The notes: generated by a model from the letters alone, not told the origin. DNA of 64,000 bases from Mariniflexile sp. TRM1-10 (GCF_003425985.1 NZ_CP022985.1:2774001-2838000), one strand, 5' to 3'. Numbered from the stretch's first letter, positions 31,355 through 45,400 are shown. A program made the numbers and translations.

Positions 31355-31663
31355 ATGGATTGTGAAAATGTGATGGTTTATTCAAAGCCCTATTATAAAT
31401 TGATTCAGGAAGAATCGATAGAGGATAAAGACGTTTACTATAAGTTCGTTAATTGGCTTTTAGGAGAATTCGATTTATATCTTCAAGAGAATTCCACAGG
31501 ATTAAAAGTATATTACCCTAGTGGATGGTTAAGCATTAAAAAAAGGACGGATTTTACCATGGAGATTATTATAGCGAGTAAATCTAAAATAGTTTGTGAG
31601 AAAAAATATTTCCAATTGGTTTCCATATATAATCAAGTAAAACGAACCTTTAGGTATAATTGA
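31355..31663 (+). CDS. Small hypothetical protein (102 aa)
   Basis: The reading frame encodes 102 residues with no signal peptide or membrane segment and no family I recognise. It is rich in Lys, Glu, Tyr and Ile and has an ordered alternation (LKVYYPSGWLSIKKRTDFTMEIIIAS) compatible with a small alpha/beta fold. It is flanked on both sides by repeats (families A and B) and lies between the PNGase and MFS genes. A short palindrome (CTTGTA-A-TACAAG) sits just upstream of the ATG. Codon use looks like that of its neighbours. It may be a genuine small gene or a stray frame; there is no evidence for a role in glycan use. Confidence 0.45.
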   Translation: MDCENVMVYSKPYYKLIQEESIEDKDVYYKFVNWLLGEFDLYLQENSTGLKVYYPSGWLSIKKRTDFTMEIIIASKSKIVCEKKYFQLVSIYNQVKRTFRYN

Positions 31664-31758
31664 TTTAATATAACCCGTTGGAATAATTAGGCAAAATTAA
31701 TCAAGAGTGAATTTTTGATTAAAATTTAAACAGTCTCAAAGGCCAATCAGGAGGCAAA

Positions 31759-31818
31759 TGTCAGTCTGAGCCTGTCGAAGACATCAAAAAAACATTTCGA
31801 CAGGCTCAATGTGCCAAT
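31759..31818. repeat. Short hairpin repeat related to the family B interior
   Basis: GAGCCTGTCGAA (31768-31779) and TTCGACAGGCTC (31796-31807) form a perfect 12-bp stem. The flanking TGTCAGTCTGAG and CAATGTGCCA match the interior vocabulary of family B. It lies in the 255-bp gap before the second MFS gene, which otherwise holds no recognised feature. Confidence 0.6.
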
Positions 31819-31918
31819 GGATATAAAATTAACAATAAAAAATAATTACGCCCAACAGGTTGTATAACTTGCTAGTAAATAGAAACTTATATGGACAAAT
31901 ATAAAACAGCCAAAACAT

Positions 31919-33262
31919 ATGTCAGATAGCAGTAAATTTTCATCCAATACAAAGGATAGCACCATAGTTCCTGTAATAATAATAGCAGGATTGTTCTTCA
32001 TTTTTGGGTTTGTTACATGGATTAATGGTGCATTGATTCCGTTTATGAAAGCCATTAACGAGCTGACTTCTGCACAATCACTCTTAGTAGCATCAGCATC
32101 TTATATCTCTTTTGTAGTCATGGCAATACCTGCATCATATGTTTTAAACAAAATTGGATATAAAAAAGGAATGTCATTAGGCTTATTTGTTATGGCCATT
32201 GGGGCATTGGTTTTTATTCCTGCTGCCGAGGCCAGAACCTATTGGATGTTTTTAACAGGAATTTTTATTCAGGGCGCCGGAATGACCCTATTGCAGACAG
32301 CAGCGAACCCATACATTACTATTTTAGGACCTATAGATAGTGCGGCAAAGCGTATTGCTATTATGGGAATTGCCAATAAGGTGGCAGGTGCTTTGGGTTC
32401 CGTTATTTTTGGAGCTCTTTTATTATCTGGGATTGATGAGAATCAAGCAACATTAAGCACAGCATCTGATGTGGAAAAAATACAATTATTAGATACCATG
32501 GCCAATAGCGTGGTAACTCCTTATTTGGTAATGGCAGCTGTTTTATTCCTTTTGGGAATTTTGATTAGAAAAGCACCTTTACCAAACGTTGAAGCTGAAC
32601 CTATTGAAGCACCTAAAGATGGGGCAACAACAAAAACGAGTATTTTTCAATTTCCTCATTTATGGCTAGGGGTCCTTACTTTGTTTATGTATGTAGGCGT
32701 TGAAGTCATTGCGGGAGATACCATTATAGCTTATGGAATTTCTCTTGGAATTCCTGCTGCCGATGCCAAATTTTTTACCACATTTACTTTAATGGCTATG
32801 GTAGCAACCTATGCTTTAGGTGTTGTGTTAATACCAAAGGTTATTAGCCAAACTCTTGCGCTAAAACTTAGTGCAGTATTAGGTATTGTATTCTCTTTTT
32901 GTATTGTTTTCACAACAGGATTTACATCAGTTATTTTTGTAGCAGCATTGGGAATAGCAAATGCCTTGGTTTGGCCAGCAGTTTGGCCTTTAACGCTAAA
33001 AGGGTTGGGCAAGTTTACCAAAACGGCTTCAGCACTATTGATTATGGCTATTTCAGGAGGCGCCATCATTCCTCCTTTATATGGTAAATTAGTAGATTTA
33101 AATAAAGCAGATTATATAGCTCAAGGAATGAATGAAGCCTTAGCTACTGCGACAGCTTCTACAAAAGGGTATTGGATATTAGTACCCTGTTATATTATTA
33201 TTTTGTATTATGCTATTTTTGGACATAAATTAGGACTGAAAAAAGTAAATACCCTAGCTTAA
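31919..33262 (+). CDS. MFS sugar permease (FucP/GlcP-like), second
   Basis: A 447-residue 12-helix permease of the same broad family as the one at 9243. It has FFIFGFVTWINGALIPFMKAI in helix 1, SKxGYKKGM-like LNKIGYKKGMSLGL, and GAGMTLLQTAANPYITILGP in helices 4-5, ending near FGHKLGLKKV. A cytoplasmic central loop (about 223-240) separates the two halves. It differs clearly from the first MFS, so the two probably carry different sugars. Cargo could be glucose, galactose, fucose or GlcNAc. The Asp-box protein starts 16 bp downstream, suggesting a two-gene unit. Confidence 0.9.
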   Translation: MSDSSKFSSNTKDSTIVPVIIIAGLFFIFGFVTWINGALIPFMKAINELTSAQSLLVASASYISFVVMAIPASYVLNKIGYKKGMSLGLFVMAIGALVFIPAAEARTYWMFLTGIFIQGAGMTLLQTAANPYITILGPIDSAAKRIAIMGIANKVAGALGSVIFGALLLSGIDENQATLSTASDVEKIQLLDTMANSVVTPYLVMAAVLFLLGILIRKAPLPNVEAEPIEAPKDGATTKTSIFQFPHLWLGVLTLFMYVGVEVIAGDTIIAYGISLGIPAADAKFFTTFTLMAMVATYALGVVLIPKVISQTLALKLSAVLGIVFSFCIVFTTGFTSVIFVAALGIANALVWPAVWPLTLKGLGKFTKTASALLIMAISGGAIIPPLYGKLVDLNKADYIAQGMNEALATATASTKGYWILVPCYIIILYYAIFGHKLGLKKVNTLA

Positions 33263-33277
33263 AAGAATCCATGTTAT

Positions 33278-34366
33278 ATGTTGAGTTACGTAGTTAAGTG
33301 TCTATTAAAGTTGAAATATTTATTATTACTCATACCATTTTTTTTATGTATTTGGTGTGCATCAGTTTTAAAAAAACCTTTGCCAATTAACATTGTACAG
33401 CAAAATGTGTTTGATGTTCCTGTAACTAAAAATAGCCATTCGGCGACCTTGGTTGAAATTATGCCAAACAAAATAATGGCAGCATGGTTTGGTGGTTCTT
33501 ATGAAGGAGCCAAAGACGTGGGGATTTATGCATCTTTTTATGATGGAAAAGCATGGTCTATTCCCCATAATTTAATAAAACCTTTAATTGTTGAGAAAGA
33601 CACATTACCTTGTTGGAACCCCGTGTTGTTTAAAAGTAAAAGTGAATTGCTGTACCTCTTTTATAAAATTGGCAAAAACCCAAGAGAATGGTATGGAGCC
33701 ATGGTAACATCAAAAGACAATGGGAAAAACTGGAGCGATGCCGTCTTACTACCTAAAGGTTTTTTAGGCCCCATTAAAAATAAACCCATTGAGATAAAAC
33801 CTGGAGTCATTTTATGTGGTAGCAGTACCGAAGATGCAGATACTAACCAATGGCGAGTGCATGTGGAAATCTATGATGAAACGACTGATAAGTGGGAAAA
33901 AATCTCTGTTACAAACAAAAGTGGGTTTGATATTATTCAACCAACTTTTTTGGAACATTCAAACGGTGTCATTCAAATGTTATGCAGGAGCAAGCACAAT
34001 AAGTTAATAACAAGCTGGTCTAAAGACGGAGGAAAGCATTGGACGGATGCTGATAGCATTTATGTGGTCAATTCCAATTCAGGTATTGATGCCCTAACTA
34101 TTTCGAAAAATGCATTTTTATTAGTCAACAACCCTTTAAAACAAGGTCCAGATTGGTTTTATGGAAGGAATGTATTAGATGTTGAGTTCTCTGTTGATGG
34201 CATCCATTGGGAAAAAATATTTGATCTTGAAAATGAAGAAAAAGGCGAGTTTAGTTATCCAGCCATTATTCAGACTTCTGATAAAAAAATCCACATACTT
34301 TACACTTTTAATAGAGAATACATTAAGCATGCATTTTTTAATATTAAGACAATTTCAAAAAAGTAA
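33278..34366 (+). CDS. Asp-box (BNR_2) beta-propeller protein, sialidase-like
   Basis: A 362-residue exported protein with a long hydrophobic N-terminus (about 12-30) and a possible lipobox (FLCIWC). The six-bladed propeller is indicated by Asp boxes SKDNGKNW and SKDGGKHW and the degenerate SVDGIHW, with the family opening NSHSATLVEIMPNKIMAAWFGG. Related proteins are annotated as exo-alpha-sialidase/BNR_2. The FRIP arginine motif of classical GH33 sialidases is not seen, so sialidase activity is doubtful; another exo-glycosidase or lyase on the same fold is equally possible. It follows the second MFS by 16 bp and closes the N-glycan region. Confidence 0.75.
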   Translation: MLSYVVKCLLKLKYLLLLIPFFLCIWCASVLKKPLPINIVQQNVFDVPVTKNSHSATLVEIMPNKIMAAWFGGSYEGAKDVGIYASFYDGKAWSIPHNLIKPLIVEKDTLPCWNPVLFKSKSELLYLFYKIGKNPREWYGAMVTSKDNGKNWSDAVLLPKGFLGPIKNKPIEIKPGVILCGSSTEDADTNQWRVHVEIYDETTDKWEKISVTNKSGFDIIQPTFLEHSNGVIQMLCRSKHNKLITSWSKDGGKHWTDADSIYVVNSNSGIDALTISKNAFLLVNNPLKQGPDWFYGRNVLDVEFSVDGIHWEKIFDLENEEKGEFSYPAIIQTSDKKIHILYTFNREYIKHAFFNIKTISKK

Positions 34367-34476
34367 AAGATTAGTTTTTTGGTTAAATTAAAGTTGTAGA
34401 AAGTTTGTATTGCAACTTACCAAAATAACAATTTAATGGTTAGTTCATTTTAAGTATAAACAAAAGGTATTCATTC

Positions 34477-34693
34477 TTAGAGACTATTTAAATTTTGTTT
34501 TTGGAATGTTTTATAGGGTATTTTTTTGTCGGACAGGGCCGAGCGTATAAAAAAGGTCTGGGAGACCTTTTTAGCGAAGGAGCCAGGCTGCCGCGAGGGA
34601 GAGGTACATGGCCACGGATCGAAAAATATCTGAAGTGCGGCGGAAAAAGGCACATAAAAGCGCCAAAGGATAAAACTTAAAACAATCTCTTAA
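34477..34693. repeat. Family C element, copy 1 (about 217 bp, terminal inverted repeats)
   Basis: The ends TTAGAGACTATTTAAATTTT and AAAACTTAAAACAATCTCTT are inverted repeats. The interior holds the hairpin AAAAGGTCT-GGG-AGACCTTTTT and GC-richer sequence (GCGAAGGAGCCAGGCTGCCG), conserved over its whole length in the copy at 60184-60399. A 61-codon chance frame crosses it. It sits upstream of the HTCS gene in the 412-bp gap after the Asp-box gene. Confidence 0.85.
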
Positions 34694-34779
34694 ATGGAAT
34701 AAGGTTTTTTTTTGAGTATTTTTAATTTAAATTCGTATTCCTATAAAGATGTTTTTTGTAGGTTTTTAGGTGGTGAATT

Positions 34780-37700
34780 TTGATGCTAATTCAAATGAAA
34801 AACAATCTCTTTCTCATATTATTTTTATGCTTAAACTTAGTTTATGGGCAAAGCGATAAAAAGCAACCTAAACTAATTAAAGATGACCTTTCGTTTTACC
34901 TTTTAGATACAGAGTTTGGCTTATCAAGTAATTATATCCATGATATAGTACAAGACTCTCTTGGGCTTATTTGGATTGGAACACCCGAAGGTTTAAACAG
35001 GTATAATGGAACCAAATTTTCAGTCTATAAAAAGAGTGATCTTCGAGGGAATCGAGGTTTAACCGATGATTTTATTCACCAGTTGAGTATAATAAATAAA
35101 GGTAAGTTAGTCATAACTACGGATGAAGGGTTAAATATTTACGATTCAAGAAGCGAAACTTTTAAAATTCTTAATGCACAAAGCGGTTTAATAGGTATTA
35201 ATACTAGTTGTTTTGAATTTGGAACCAAAAGTGAGTTTATTATTGGGGTTTATGATAGGGGAATTCAAATTGTCGATACCAATAACAAGTCAACAGTATA
35301 TACATACAGTCCAGATAATATGTCTTCACTTTCTTCCAATAAAGTAACCTGTATGGCAAAGCAAGGAGATTCTTTGCTATGGGTGGGTACTAAAGAAAAC
35401 GGACTGAATAAAATAAACTACAAAACAAAAAAAGTTACGCGTGTTTTACTTGGCAATAATAAAAATGCGTCCTCACTACAGGTAGATGAACTTTACACAG
35501 GAAAAGCAGGCAATGTATGGGTAGGCTCAAATGAAGGAGTGCATGTCATTACGGTTAAAGGCGATACGTTACATTTAAAAAAATCTTTAACTGAAGGAAA
35601 AGGGTTGAGCGATAACAATGTCCTTTGCTTTGAGGAAGACAATTTGGGAAACTTATGGATTGGCACCAGAAATGGCGGTTTGAATATTATAAATAAATCC
35701 GATTTCTTAGGAAAAAAATCAAATTTTTCGGTAAAATGGTATTTGCCGAAAGATGATGGCACTAGTATTTTTAATAGAACCGTATCTGCTTTAAGAATGG
35801 ACAGGGATGGTAATATGTGGATAGGCACAAGTACGGGACTAAATTTTGTAAACCCCAATGGAGAACCAGTAAAACTGTTAAGAAAAAGCAGTTCTCGAAC
35901 AGAGAGTTTGAGCCACGATAGGATAGGTGCTTTGGCTGAAAGTCATGAAAGAAAAATTTGGATTGGAACAGATGGGGCGGGTTTGAACTTATTTGATTCA
36001 ACTACGGGGTTGTTTAAGCATTATAGACATGAACCTAATAATGTATCTAGTTTAAGTAATGACTATATCATTTCTTTATATGAAGACAAGAAAAAAAGAC
36101 TGTGGGTAGGAACTTACCAAGGGGGCTTGAATAAAATGAATCCAAATACAGGTTACTGTACCCATTATTTACAAGGCAGTATTGACCAAGGTAGCGACGT
36201 TCGAGTCATTTTTGAAGATAGCAATGGCCAAATATGGGTAGGTACTAATAGAGGTGGCTTATATAAATATAAAGACAATCTAGATCAGTTTGAATTTATT
36301 AGTTCTTTGGGTAAAATAGATATTAGAGATATTGATGAAGATAAAAATGGGTTTTTATGGTTGGCAACTTATGGTAATGGTATTTTAAGATACGACCTTT
36401 ACAATGATGAAAGAATTACATATAGTTCAACAAATACGGAAGGTTTTAAGAGTGATAATATTCTAAGTGTTTTAGCGCTTTCAAGTGGTGATATATTGGC
36501 TGGAACAGAAAACGAAGGCCTTATTAGATTAGACCCAATAAAAAAATCAATTTTAAATTTTTCTCAAAAAAATGGATTAAGTAACAATACGGTTGGTAAT
36601 ATTGTTGTGGAAAATGAAAATAATATTTGGCTAGGAACTTATAAAGGAATTAGTAATTATAATGCTTCAACCAATAAAATATATAATTTAAATACCTATA
36701 CCAATATTCAACAAGGCATATTTAGATCTGGTATAATTGCCAAATCTGGAATTGTTTATCTAGGAGGTGATAACGGACTTAATATTTTTAATCCAGATAA
36801 TCTACAAAGAGAAAAAGAATGGCATCCCATAGTTTTTGAAAAATTGGAAGTATTGGATAAACAAGTTCAAGTTTCAAAAAGCAATAAAAATGAAATTTTG
36901 GATAAGTCAATTCTTTATGAAGATCATTTTTTTCTGGACTATAATCACACTTTTTTTTCTATAGATTATGTTGCAATAAAGTATCCCTTTATAAGAAATG
37001 TAGTTTATTCTTATATGGTAGATGGTTATAACGATAACTGGATAAATACTAACCAAGCAGGAAAGGTCAATCTAATAAACATGCCTCATGGAGATTATAT
37101 TTTAAACGTAAAGGCTAAGTTTGGATCTGGAGATGAGGTCGTGAAAAAAATACGTATCACAATTAATCCACCATTGTGGAAAACGCCTTTAGCTTATATA
37201 TGTTACGTATTGCTTTTAGCAGGCATAATTTATGGATTTATGCGCTACTATTCTGAGCGTATTAAATTGATAAACTCCTTATTGTTTGAAAAAAAGCAGC
37301 GTCAATTAGAATACAATTTTAACGAAGAAAGAATTCGATTTTTTACAAGCTTTTCACACGAGTTAAAAACACCATTGACACTTATTTTAGCACCGTTAGA
37401 AGATTTGATTTCCGAAGTTAAATCAATAAAGGAAAAAAACAGCTTAAAATTAATCCAGAAAAATGCGAAGCTGTTACTACAGTCCATAAATAAGCTTTTG
37501 GAATTTAGAAAATCCAATTTGGGCTTAAGTAAATTAAGGATTGAAGAACACAACCTTACGGATTGTTTAGAGCAATGGGTGCATAATTATTTTCTTTTGG
37601 CAAAAAAAAGAGATATCGCATTAAGTTATGATTTTCCTGAGGAAAGTTTATTGGCATGGTTTGATTTGGAAAAAATGCACATCATCTTCAACAATCTTTT

Positions 37701-38907
37701 ATCAAATGCATTTAAGTATACACCAGACAAAGGAGAAATACACGTATCCCTTAATTACGATGAGGAAAGTTTCGAAATAAAAGTTAAAGATACTGGTTAC
37801 GGTATTGCACAAGATGAATTGGAACATGTCTTTGAAAGATATTACCGATCTGATGCTGTTAAAAGTAAAAACGGCATAGGCATTGGTTTAGCATTGGCTA
37901 AAAATTTCACAGAACTGCACATGGGTTCCATTCATATTGAAAGTGAACTAAATAAAGGAAGCGTTTTTTCAGTAATGATTCCCAGAGATAAAACGTTATT
38001 TGTAGATGCTGTTTTGGATAATAAAAATGCGGTAACTGAAAATGAAACGGTTGATTTAGAAGAATGGATTACGTCAGCAGAATTAAAATCTTCAGAAAAG
38101 AAAACTTCAAATATTAATATAAATGAAAATAAAGAACTTATATTATTAATTGATGACAACCCAGATATCCTTAATTATTTAGACGGTTTGTTAGAAGGCA
38201 AGTATGATCTTATTTATGCTAATAATGGAGAAGAAGGTGTTGAAAAGGCATTACGCTATGTGCCAGATTTAATAGTTTCAGACATCATGATGCCAAAAAT
38301 GAATGGCATAGAACTTTGTAATGTTTTAAAAGAAACCATAGAAACGACCCATATACCCATTATACTTCTTACAGCGAAAGCAAATATTGAAAGCATACAA
38401 GAAGGGTATACACACGGTGCAGATGATTATATTGTAAAACCATTTAGCAGTCAAATTTTACAAGCAAGAATTAGAAATTTACTGGATATTAGAAAACAGT
38501 TGCGCAATTATTTCTTAAATAAAGAAGAAATAAAGGCAGAAGTTTTTAATAAAAACGCTACTTTATTAGATCAAGAAAAAGGATTTCTAAACAAATTAGA
38601 AAAAATTATATTAGACCATTTGGATGAAGAAAAAATGGATGTTTGGGTTGTGGCACAAAGTATTGGAATGAGTAGAACGTCGCTCTTCCGTAAAATAAAA
38701 GCTATTACAGGATTGAACATAAACCAATATATACGAAAAGTAAAAATGGATAAAGCCGCAGAATTAATAAAGAGTGGAAATTATACCATTGCTCAAGCAT
38801 CTTACGAAGTTGGTTTTAATAATGTAAAATATTTCAGGAAACTATTTAAAGAGCAATTTGAACAAGTTCCTTCGGAATTAACGCGGGGTAAGAAAAAATC
38901 CATCTAA
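34780..38907 (+). CDS. Hybrid two-component system regulator (HTCS)
   Basis: A 1375-residue one-protein sensor and regulator. Order: signal/TM (about 5-22); two seven-bladed propellers of Reg_prop repeats (about 40-700, many IWIGTxxGLN units); Y_Y_Y domain (about 715-785); TM (about 793-812); HisKA with phospho-acceptor H860 in FTSFSHELKTPLTL; HATPase_c (NNLLSNAFKYTPDKG, DTGYGIAQDELEHVFERYY); receiver with D1168 in IVSDIMMPKMNG; and AraC-type HTH (about 1280-1375; VAQSIGMSRTSLFRKIKAITG). HTCS proteins sense an oligosaccharide in the periplasm and activate an adjacent PUL. This one lies directly upstream of the second PUL. All phosphorelay residues are intact. A 6-codon-later ATG (MKNNLF) is an alternative start. 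Confidence 0.96.
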   Translation: MMLIQMKNNLFLILFLCLNLVYGQSDKKQPKLIKDDLSFYLLDTEFGLSSNYIHDIVQDSLGLIWIGTPEGLNRYNGTKFSVYKKSDLRGNRGLTDDFIHQLSIINKGKLVITTDEGLNIYDSRSETFKILNAQSGLIGINTSCFEFGTKSEFIIGVYDRGIQIVDTNNKSTVYTYSPDNMSSLSSNKVTCMAKQGDSLLWVGTKENGLNKINYKTKKVTRVLLGNNKNASSLQVDELYTGKAGNVWVGSNEGVHVITVKGDTLHLKKSLTEGKGLSDNNVLCFEEDNLGNLWIGTRNGGLNIINKSDFLGKKSNFSVKWYLPKDDGTSIFNRTVSALRMDRDGNMWIGTSTGLNFVNPNGEPVKLLRKSSSRTESLSHDRIGALAESHERKIWIGTDGAGLNLFDSTTGLFKHYRHEPNNVSSLSNDYIISLYEDKKKRLWVGTYQGGLNKMNPNTGYCTHYLQGSIDQGSDVRVIFEDSNGQIWVGTNRGGLYKYKDNLDQFEFISSLGKIDIRDIDEDKNGFLWLATYGNGILRYDLYNDERITYSSTNTEGFKSDNILSVLALSSGDILAGTENEGLIRLDPIKKSILNFSQKNGLSNNTVGNIVVENENNIWLGTYKGISNYNASTNKIYNLNTYTNIQQGIFRSGIIAKSGIVYLGGDNGLNIFNPDNLQREKEWHPIVFEKLEVLDKQVQVSKSNKNEILDKSILYEDHFFLDYNHTFFSIDYVAIKYPFIRNVVYSYMVDGYNDNWINTNQAGKVNLINMPHGDYILNVKAKFGSGDEVVKKIRITINPPLWKTPLAYICYVLLLAGIIYGFMRYYSERIKLINSLLFEKKQRQLEYNFNEERIRFFTSFSHELKTPLTLILAPLEDLISEVKSIKEKNSLKLIQKNAKLLLQSINKLLEFRKSNLGLSKLRIEEHNLTDCLEQWVHNYFLLAKKRDIALSYDFPEESLLAWFDLEKMHIIFNNLLSNAFKYTPDKGEIHVSLNYDEESFEIKVKDTGYGIAQDELEHVFERYYRSDAVKSKNGIGIGLALAKNFTELHMGSIHIESELNKGSVFSVMIPRDKTLFVDAVLDNKNAVTENETVDLEEWITSAELKSSEKKTSNININENKELILLIDDNPDILNYLDGLLEGKYDLIYANNGEEGVEKALRYVPDLIVSDIMMPKMNGIELCNVLKETIETTHIPIILLTAKANIESIQEGYTHGADDYIVKPFSSQILQARIRNLLDIRKQLRNYFLNKEEIKAEVFNKNATLLDQEKGFLNKLEKIILDHLDEEKMDVWVVAQSIGMSRTSLFRKIKAITGLNINQYIRKVKMDKAAELIKSGNYTIAQASYEVGFNNVKYFRKLFKEQFEQVPSELTRGKKKSI

Positions 38908-39021
38908 TAAATAAAAATCCATCGCTTTCTACAAGAGTAATATTTATTCCCCTAACCAAATATAAAATTCTTTCAACAAACGTTCCTTAAAGGAACTTAT
39001 TCTCTTTTTTATTCAATTTGG

Positions 39022-39057
39022 TCATTTTGTACCCTTTATTTAGATCATTTGTACCCT
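39022..39057 (+). promoter_or_regulatory. Candidate HTCS operator: direct repeat with 22-bp period
   Basis: TCATTTTGTACCCT (39022-39035) is repeated as TCATTTGTACCCT (39045-39057). The shared GTACCC cores are exactly 22 bp apart, two helical turns, as expected for an AraC-type dimer on one face of the DNA. It lies between the HTCS gene and the first gene of the second PUL, about 100 bp before the GH2 start. Confidence 0.6.
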
Positions 39058-39077
39058 CTGTCTTTATGTGTTTAACA

Positions 39078-39085
39078 TAATTTTG
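39078..39085 (+). promoter_or_regulatory. Possible Bacteroidota -7 element
   Basis: TAATTTTG fits the TAnnTTTG consensus and lies 21 bp downstream of the direct repeat and 73 bp before the GH2 ATG. No well-spaced -33 TTG was found, which would fit an activator-dependent promoter. Supported only by pattern and position. Confidence 0.4.
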
Positions 39086-39134
39086 TGAAACATTCAGTTA
39101 AGTGTGTTGTCAACACTTACAATGTTTTAAATAA

Positions 39135-42266
<3,132 letters not shown>

Positions 42267-42422
42267 TAGATAAAAAAACTAACTATTTAAACACAATTTT
42301 ATGAATCAATAAAACCGAAACCTTATGATATAAAACCAACTTTAAAACCACCACATTGCAATATTTATTTCCAGAATAAGGAAAGACATATTCAAAAATT
42401 AACTAAACCAAATAAACTAAAT

Positions 42423-45400
42423 ATGATAAAACTAATTAAAATGAGAAAAGTCTTTTTTTCTTGTTCAGAGTTTGACTATAGATTTAAATTAGTAATGCTT
42501 TTATTGTGTATTACTACTTATCAGGTTCAAGCTTCTGAGGGAAAAAATGAAGATTTTAAAAATGAAATTCAAAAGAGAACCATTACAGGAGTCGTTAAGG
42601 ATGCAACAGGCATGGCACTTCCAGGAGCCAACGTTTTAGTAAAAGGAACCACAAATGGTGTTATGACTGATTTTGATGGTGAATTTAAGCTAGATATTGA
42701 TGCAGGAGCGGAAATTTTGGTAGTCTCTTATATCGGATATGATACCCAAGAAGTTAAAATTGGGGATAAATCTGTGTTTTTAATTTTGTTGAATGAGGAT
42801 TCAGAAGCTTTAAAGGAAGTCGTTGTAGTAGGTTATGGTACTCAGAAAAAAACGAGCCTTGTAAGTTCCATTACAACTATAAACCCAAAAGAAATTAAAG
42901 GACCTACAAGTAATTTAACAACCATGATGGCTGGTAGGGTATCTGGTATGGTAGCTTACCAGCGCAGTGGAGAACCGGGAGCAGATAATGCTGAGTTTTT
43001 TATTAGAGGTTTAGGGAATTTCGGTTCAGGTAAGCGAGATCCTTTAATTCTTATAGATGGTATAGAGTCGAGCCCAACAGATATGGCACGTTTACAGCCA
43101 GACGATATTGAAGCTTTTTCAGTATTAAAGGATGCTTCTGCGGCATCTATTTATGGAGCCAGAGGAGCTAATGGTGTTGTATTGATTAACACAAAAAAAG
43201 GAGTTGTAGGAAAGCTAAATATTCGATTTAGGGCAGAGCAAAAAGCGTCCACTAATACCAGAAACTTTAAGTTTTCTGACAATATAACTTATATGAATTT
43301 GGCTAATGAGGCTGCATTAACCAGAGATCCGTTAGCAGTATTGCCTTATTCTCAAACGAAGATTGATAGAACAGCTGCAGGTTATGATCCTATTTTGTAT
43401 CCTAATAACGATTGGATTGATCAATTAATTCAAGATGTAACCATTAACAATGCCTATAATGTAAGTTTACAAGGAGGAGGAGAAAAAGCACGTTATTATG
43501 TTGCAAGTACTTATAATATAGACAATGGTGTACTTAAAGTTGATAATTTAAACGATTTTAATAGTAATATTAAATTAAGAAATTATTCTTTTAGAAGTAA
43601 TGTCGATTTAAATCTTACTCAAACTACAGATTTGGCAGTTCGTTTATATGCACAATTCGATGATTATAATGGTCCTGTCGGAGGCTTTGATTCCAATGGA
43701 AATTATGTAAATGGTGGTGCAAATATTTTTAATAGAGCAGTTTGGTCAAATCCAGTAAAATTCCCAGCAGTATATCCCCAAGAATTATTACCGTATGTAG
43801 AGCATCCACTTTTTGGAGGAGCTGTAACGGGCCAAGGAAGTACAACCTTATTAACAAATCCTTATGCAGAAATGGTAAGGGGCTACGATGTCAGCAGAGC
43901 TTCAAATGTTCAAGCTCAGTTAGAGTTTAAGCAAGATTTAGGTGGCATATTAGAAGGGCTTAAATTGAGAACCATGGGATATATAAGAAGATTTTCTTCT
44001 TTTAGGCTTACTAGACAATATAATCCATTTTATTATTCGGGCATTGTAAACCCAGAAACAAATGAAATTACTTTATCGCTTATTAACCACGGTAGAGAAG
44101 GATCAATAGGAACACCAGGAAGAGAATATTTAGGTTATGGGGAAGGACAAAAAGATCTTAACTCCCGAGCATATGTGGAAACGGCTTTTAATTACGATCG
44201 TACTTTTGGCGAAAGCCATGATGTGTCTGCCATGTTGATAGGTATTATGTCTAGTTATGAAACTGCTAACCCAGGATCTTTGCAGTTGTCTTTGCCAAGT
44301 AGAAATATTGGATTTTCAGGTAGGTTTACCTATGGGTATGCAGATAAGTATTTAGCTGAAATTAATTTTGGCTACAATGGGTCTGAGCGTTTTGCAAAAA
44401 ACAATCGCTTCGGTTTTTTTCCATCTTTTGCGGTGGGATATGCTATTTCTAACGAAAAGTTTTTCGAATCTTTAAAACCAGTATTTAGTAGTCTAAAGCT
44501 TAGAGCAAGTTATGGATGGGTTGGTAATGATGAAATAGGTAATTCAAATGAAAGGTTCTTTTATCTAGCTGAAGTTAACTTAGATAATGGCACATACGGG
44601 GCAAGTTTTGGCGAATTAAATAACTATTATCGCCCAGGGGTTTCAATATCTAGGTATGCCAATGATAAGATTAGCTGGGAAAAATCCAGACAAATTAATT
44701 TAGGTATCGACCTGAGTTTCTTTAATAATTCCCTTAGCTTAACAGCAGATGTCTTTAAACAGAATAGAAGCGATATACTTCAAGAGCGTTCAAATATAGG
44801 ATCAACATTAGGGCTTTCTGTAATACCATATACAAACTTTGGGGAAGCCGAGAGCAAAGGTCTTGATGCTTCCATAAGTTATAATATGTATTTTGGAAAT
44901 GGTTGGTCAACAAACTTAAGAGGTAATCTAACATATTCAACAAGTAAAATACTTCAATTTGATGAAAATTATTATCCACCGGAATTAAGTTATTTGTATA
45001 AAAAAGGTCAACCTATTGCGCAGAGGTTTGGTTATGTGGCAGAGCGTTTATTTGTAGATGATGCAGAAGCAGCGAATTCACCGAGACAATTTGGAGAATA
45101 TGGTGGAGGGGATATTAAATACAAAGATTTAAATGGCGATGGTGTTATTACATCTTTAGATCAAGCTCCTATAGGATATCCAACCACACCAGAGATTGTG
45201 TATGGTTTTGGAGGTACAGTAGGATATAAGAATGTTGATTTTAGTTTATTTCTTCAAGGCTCTGCACGTTCATCATTTTTTATTAATCCACAAAATATTT
45301 CACCATTTGTTATTAATGGAGGGGCACAAAATGGACTGTTAAAAGTTATTGCAGATAACCATTGGTCTGAAGACAATAGAAATTCTTATGCATTTTGGCC

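Noticed and set aside
33278..34366. Confident GH33 sialidase call
   Set aside because: Asp boxes support the fold, but the FRIP motif and a clear Arg triad were not found by eye.
34495..34680. 61-codon ORF in the GC-richer stretch
   Set aside because: It is contained in family C copy 1. No start context, and the homologous copy at 60184 does not keep the frame as a comparable ORF.
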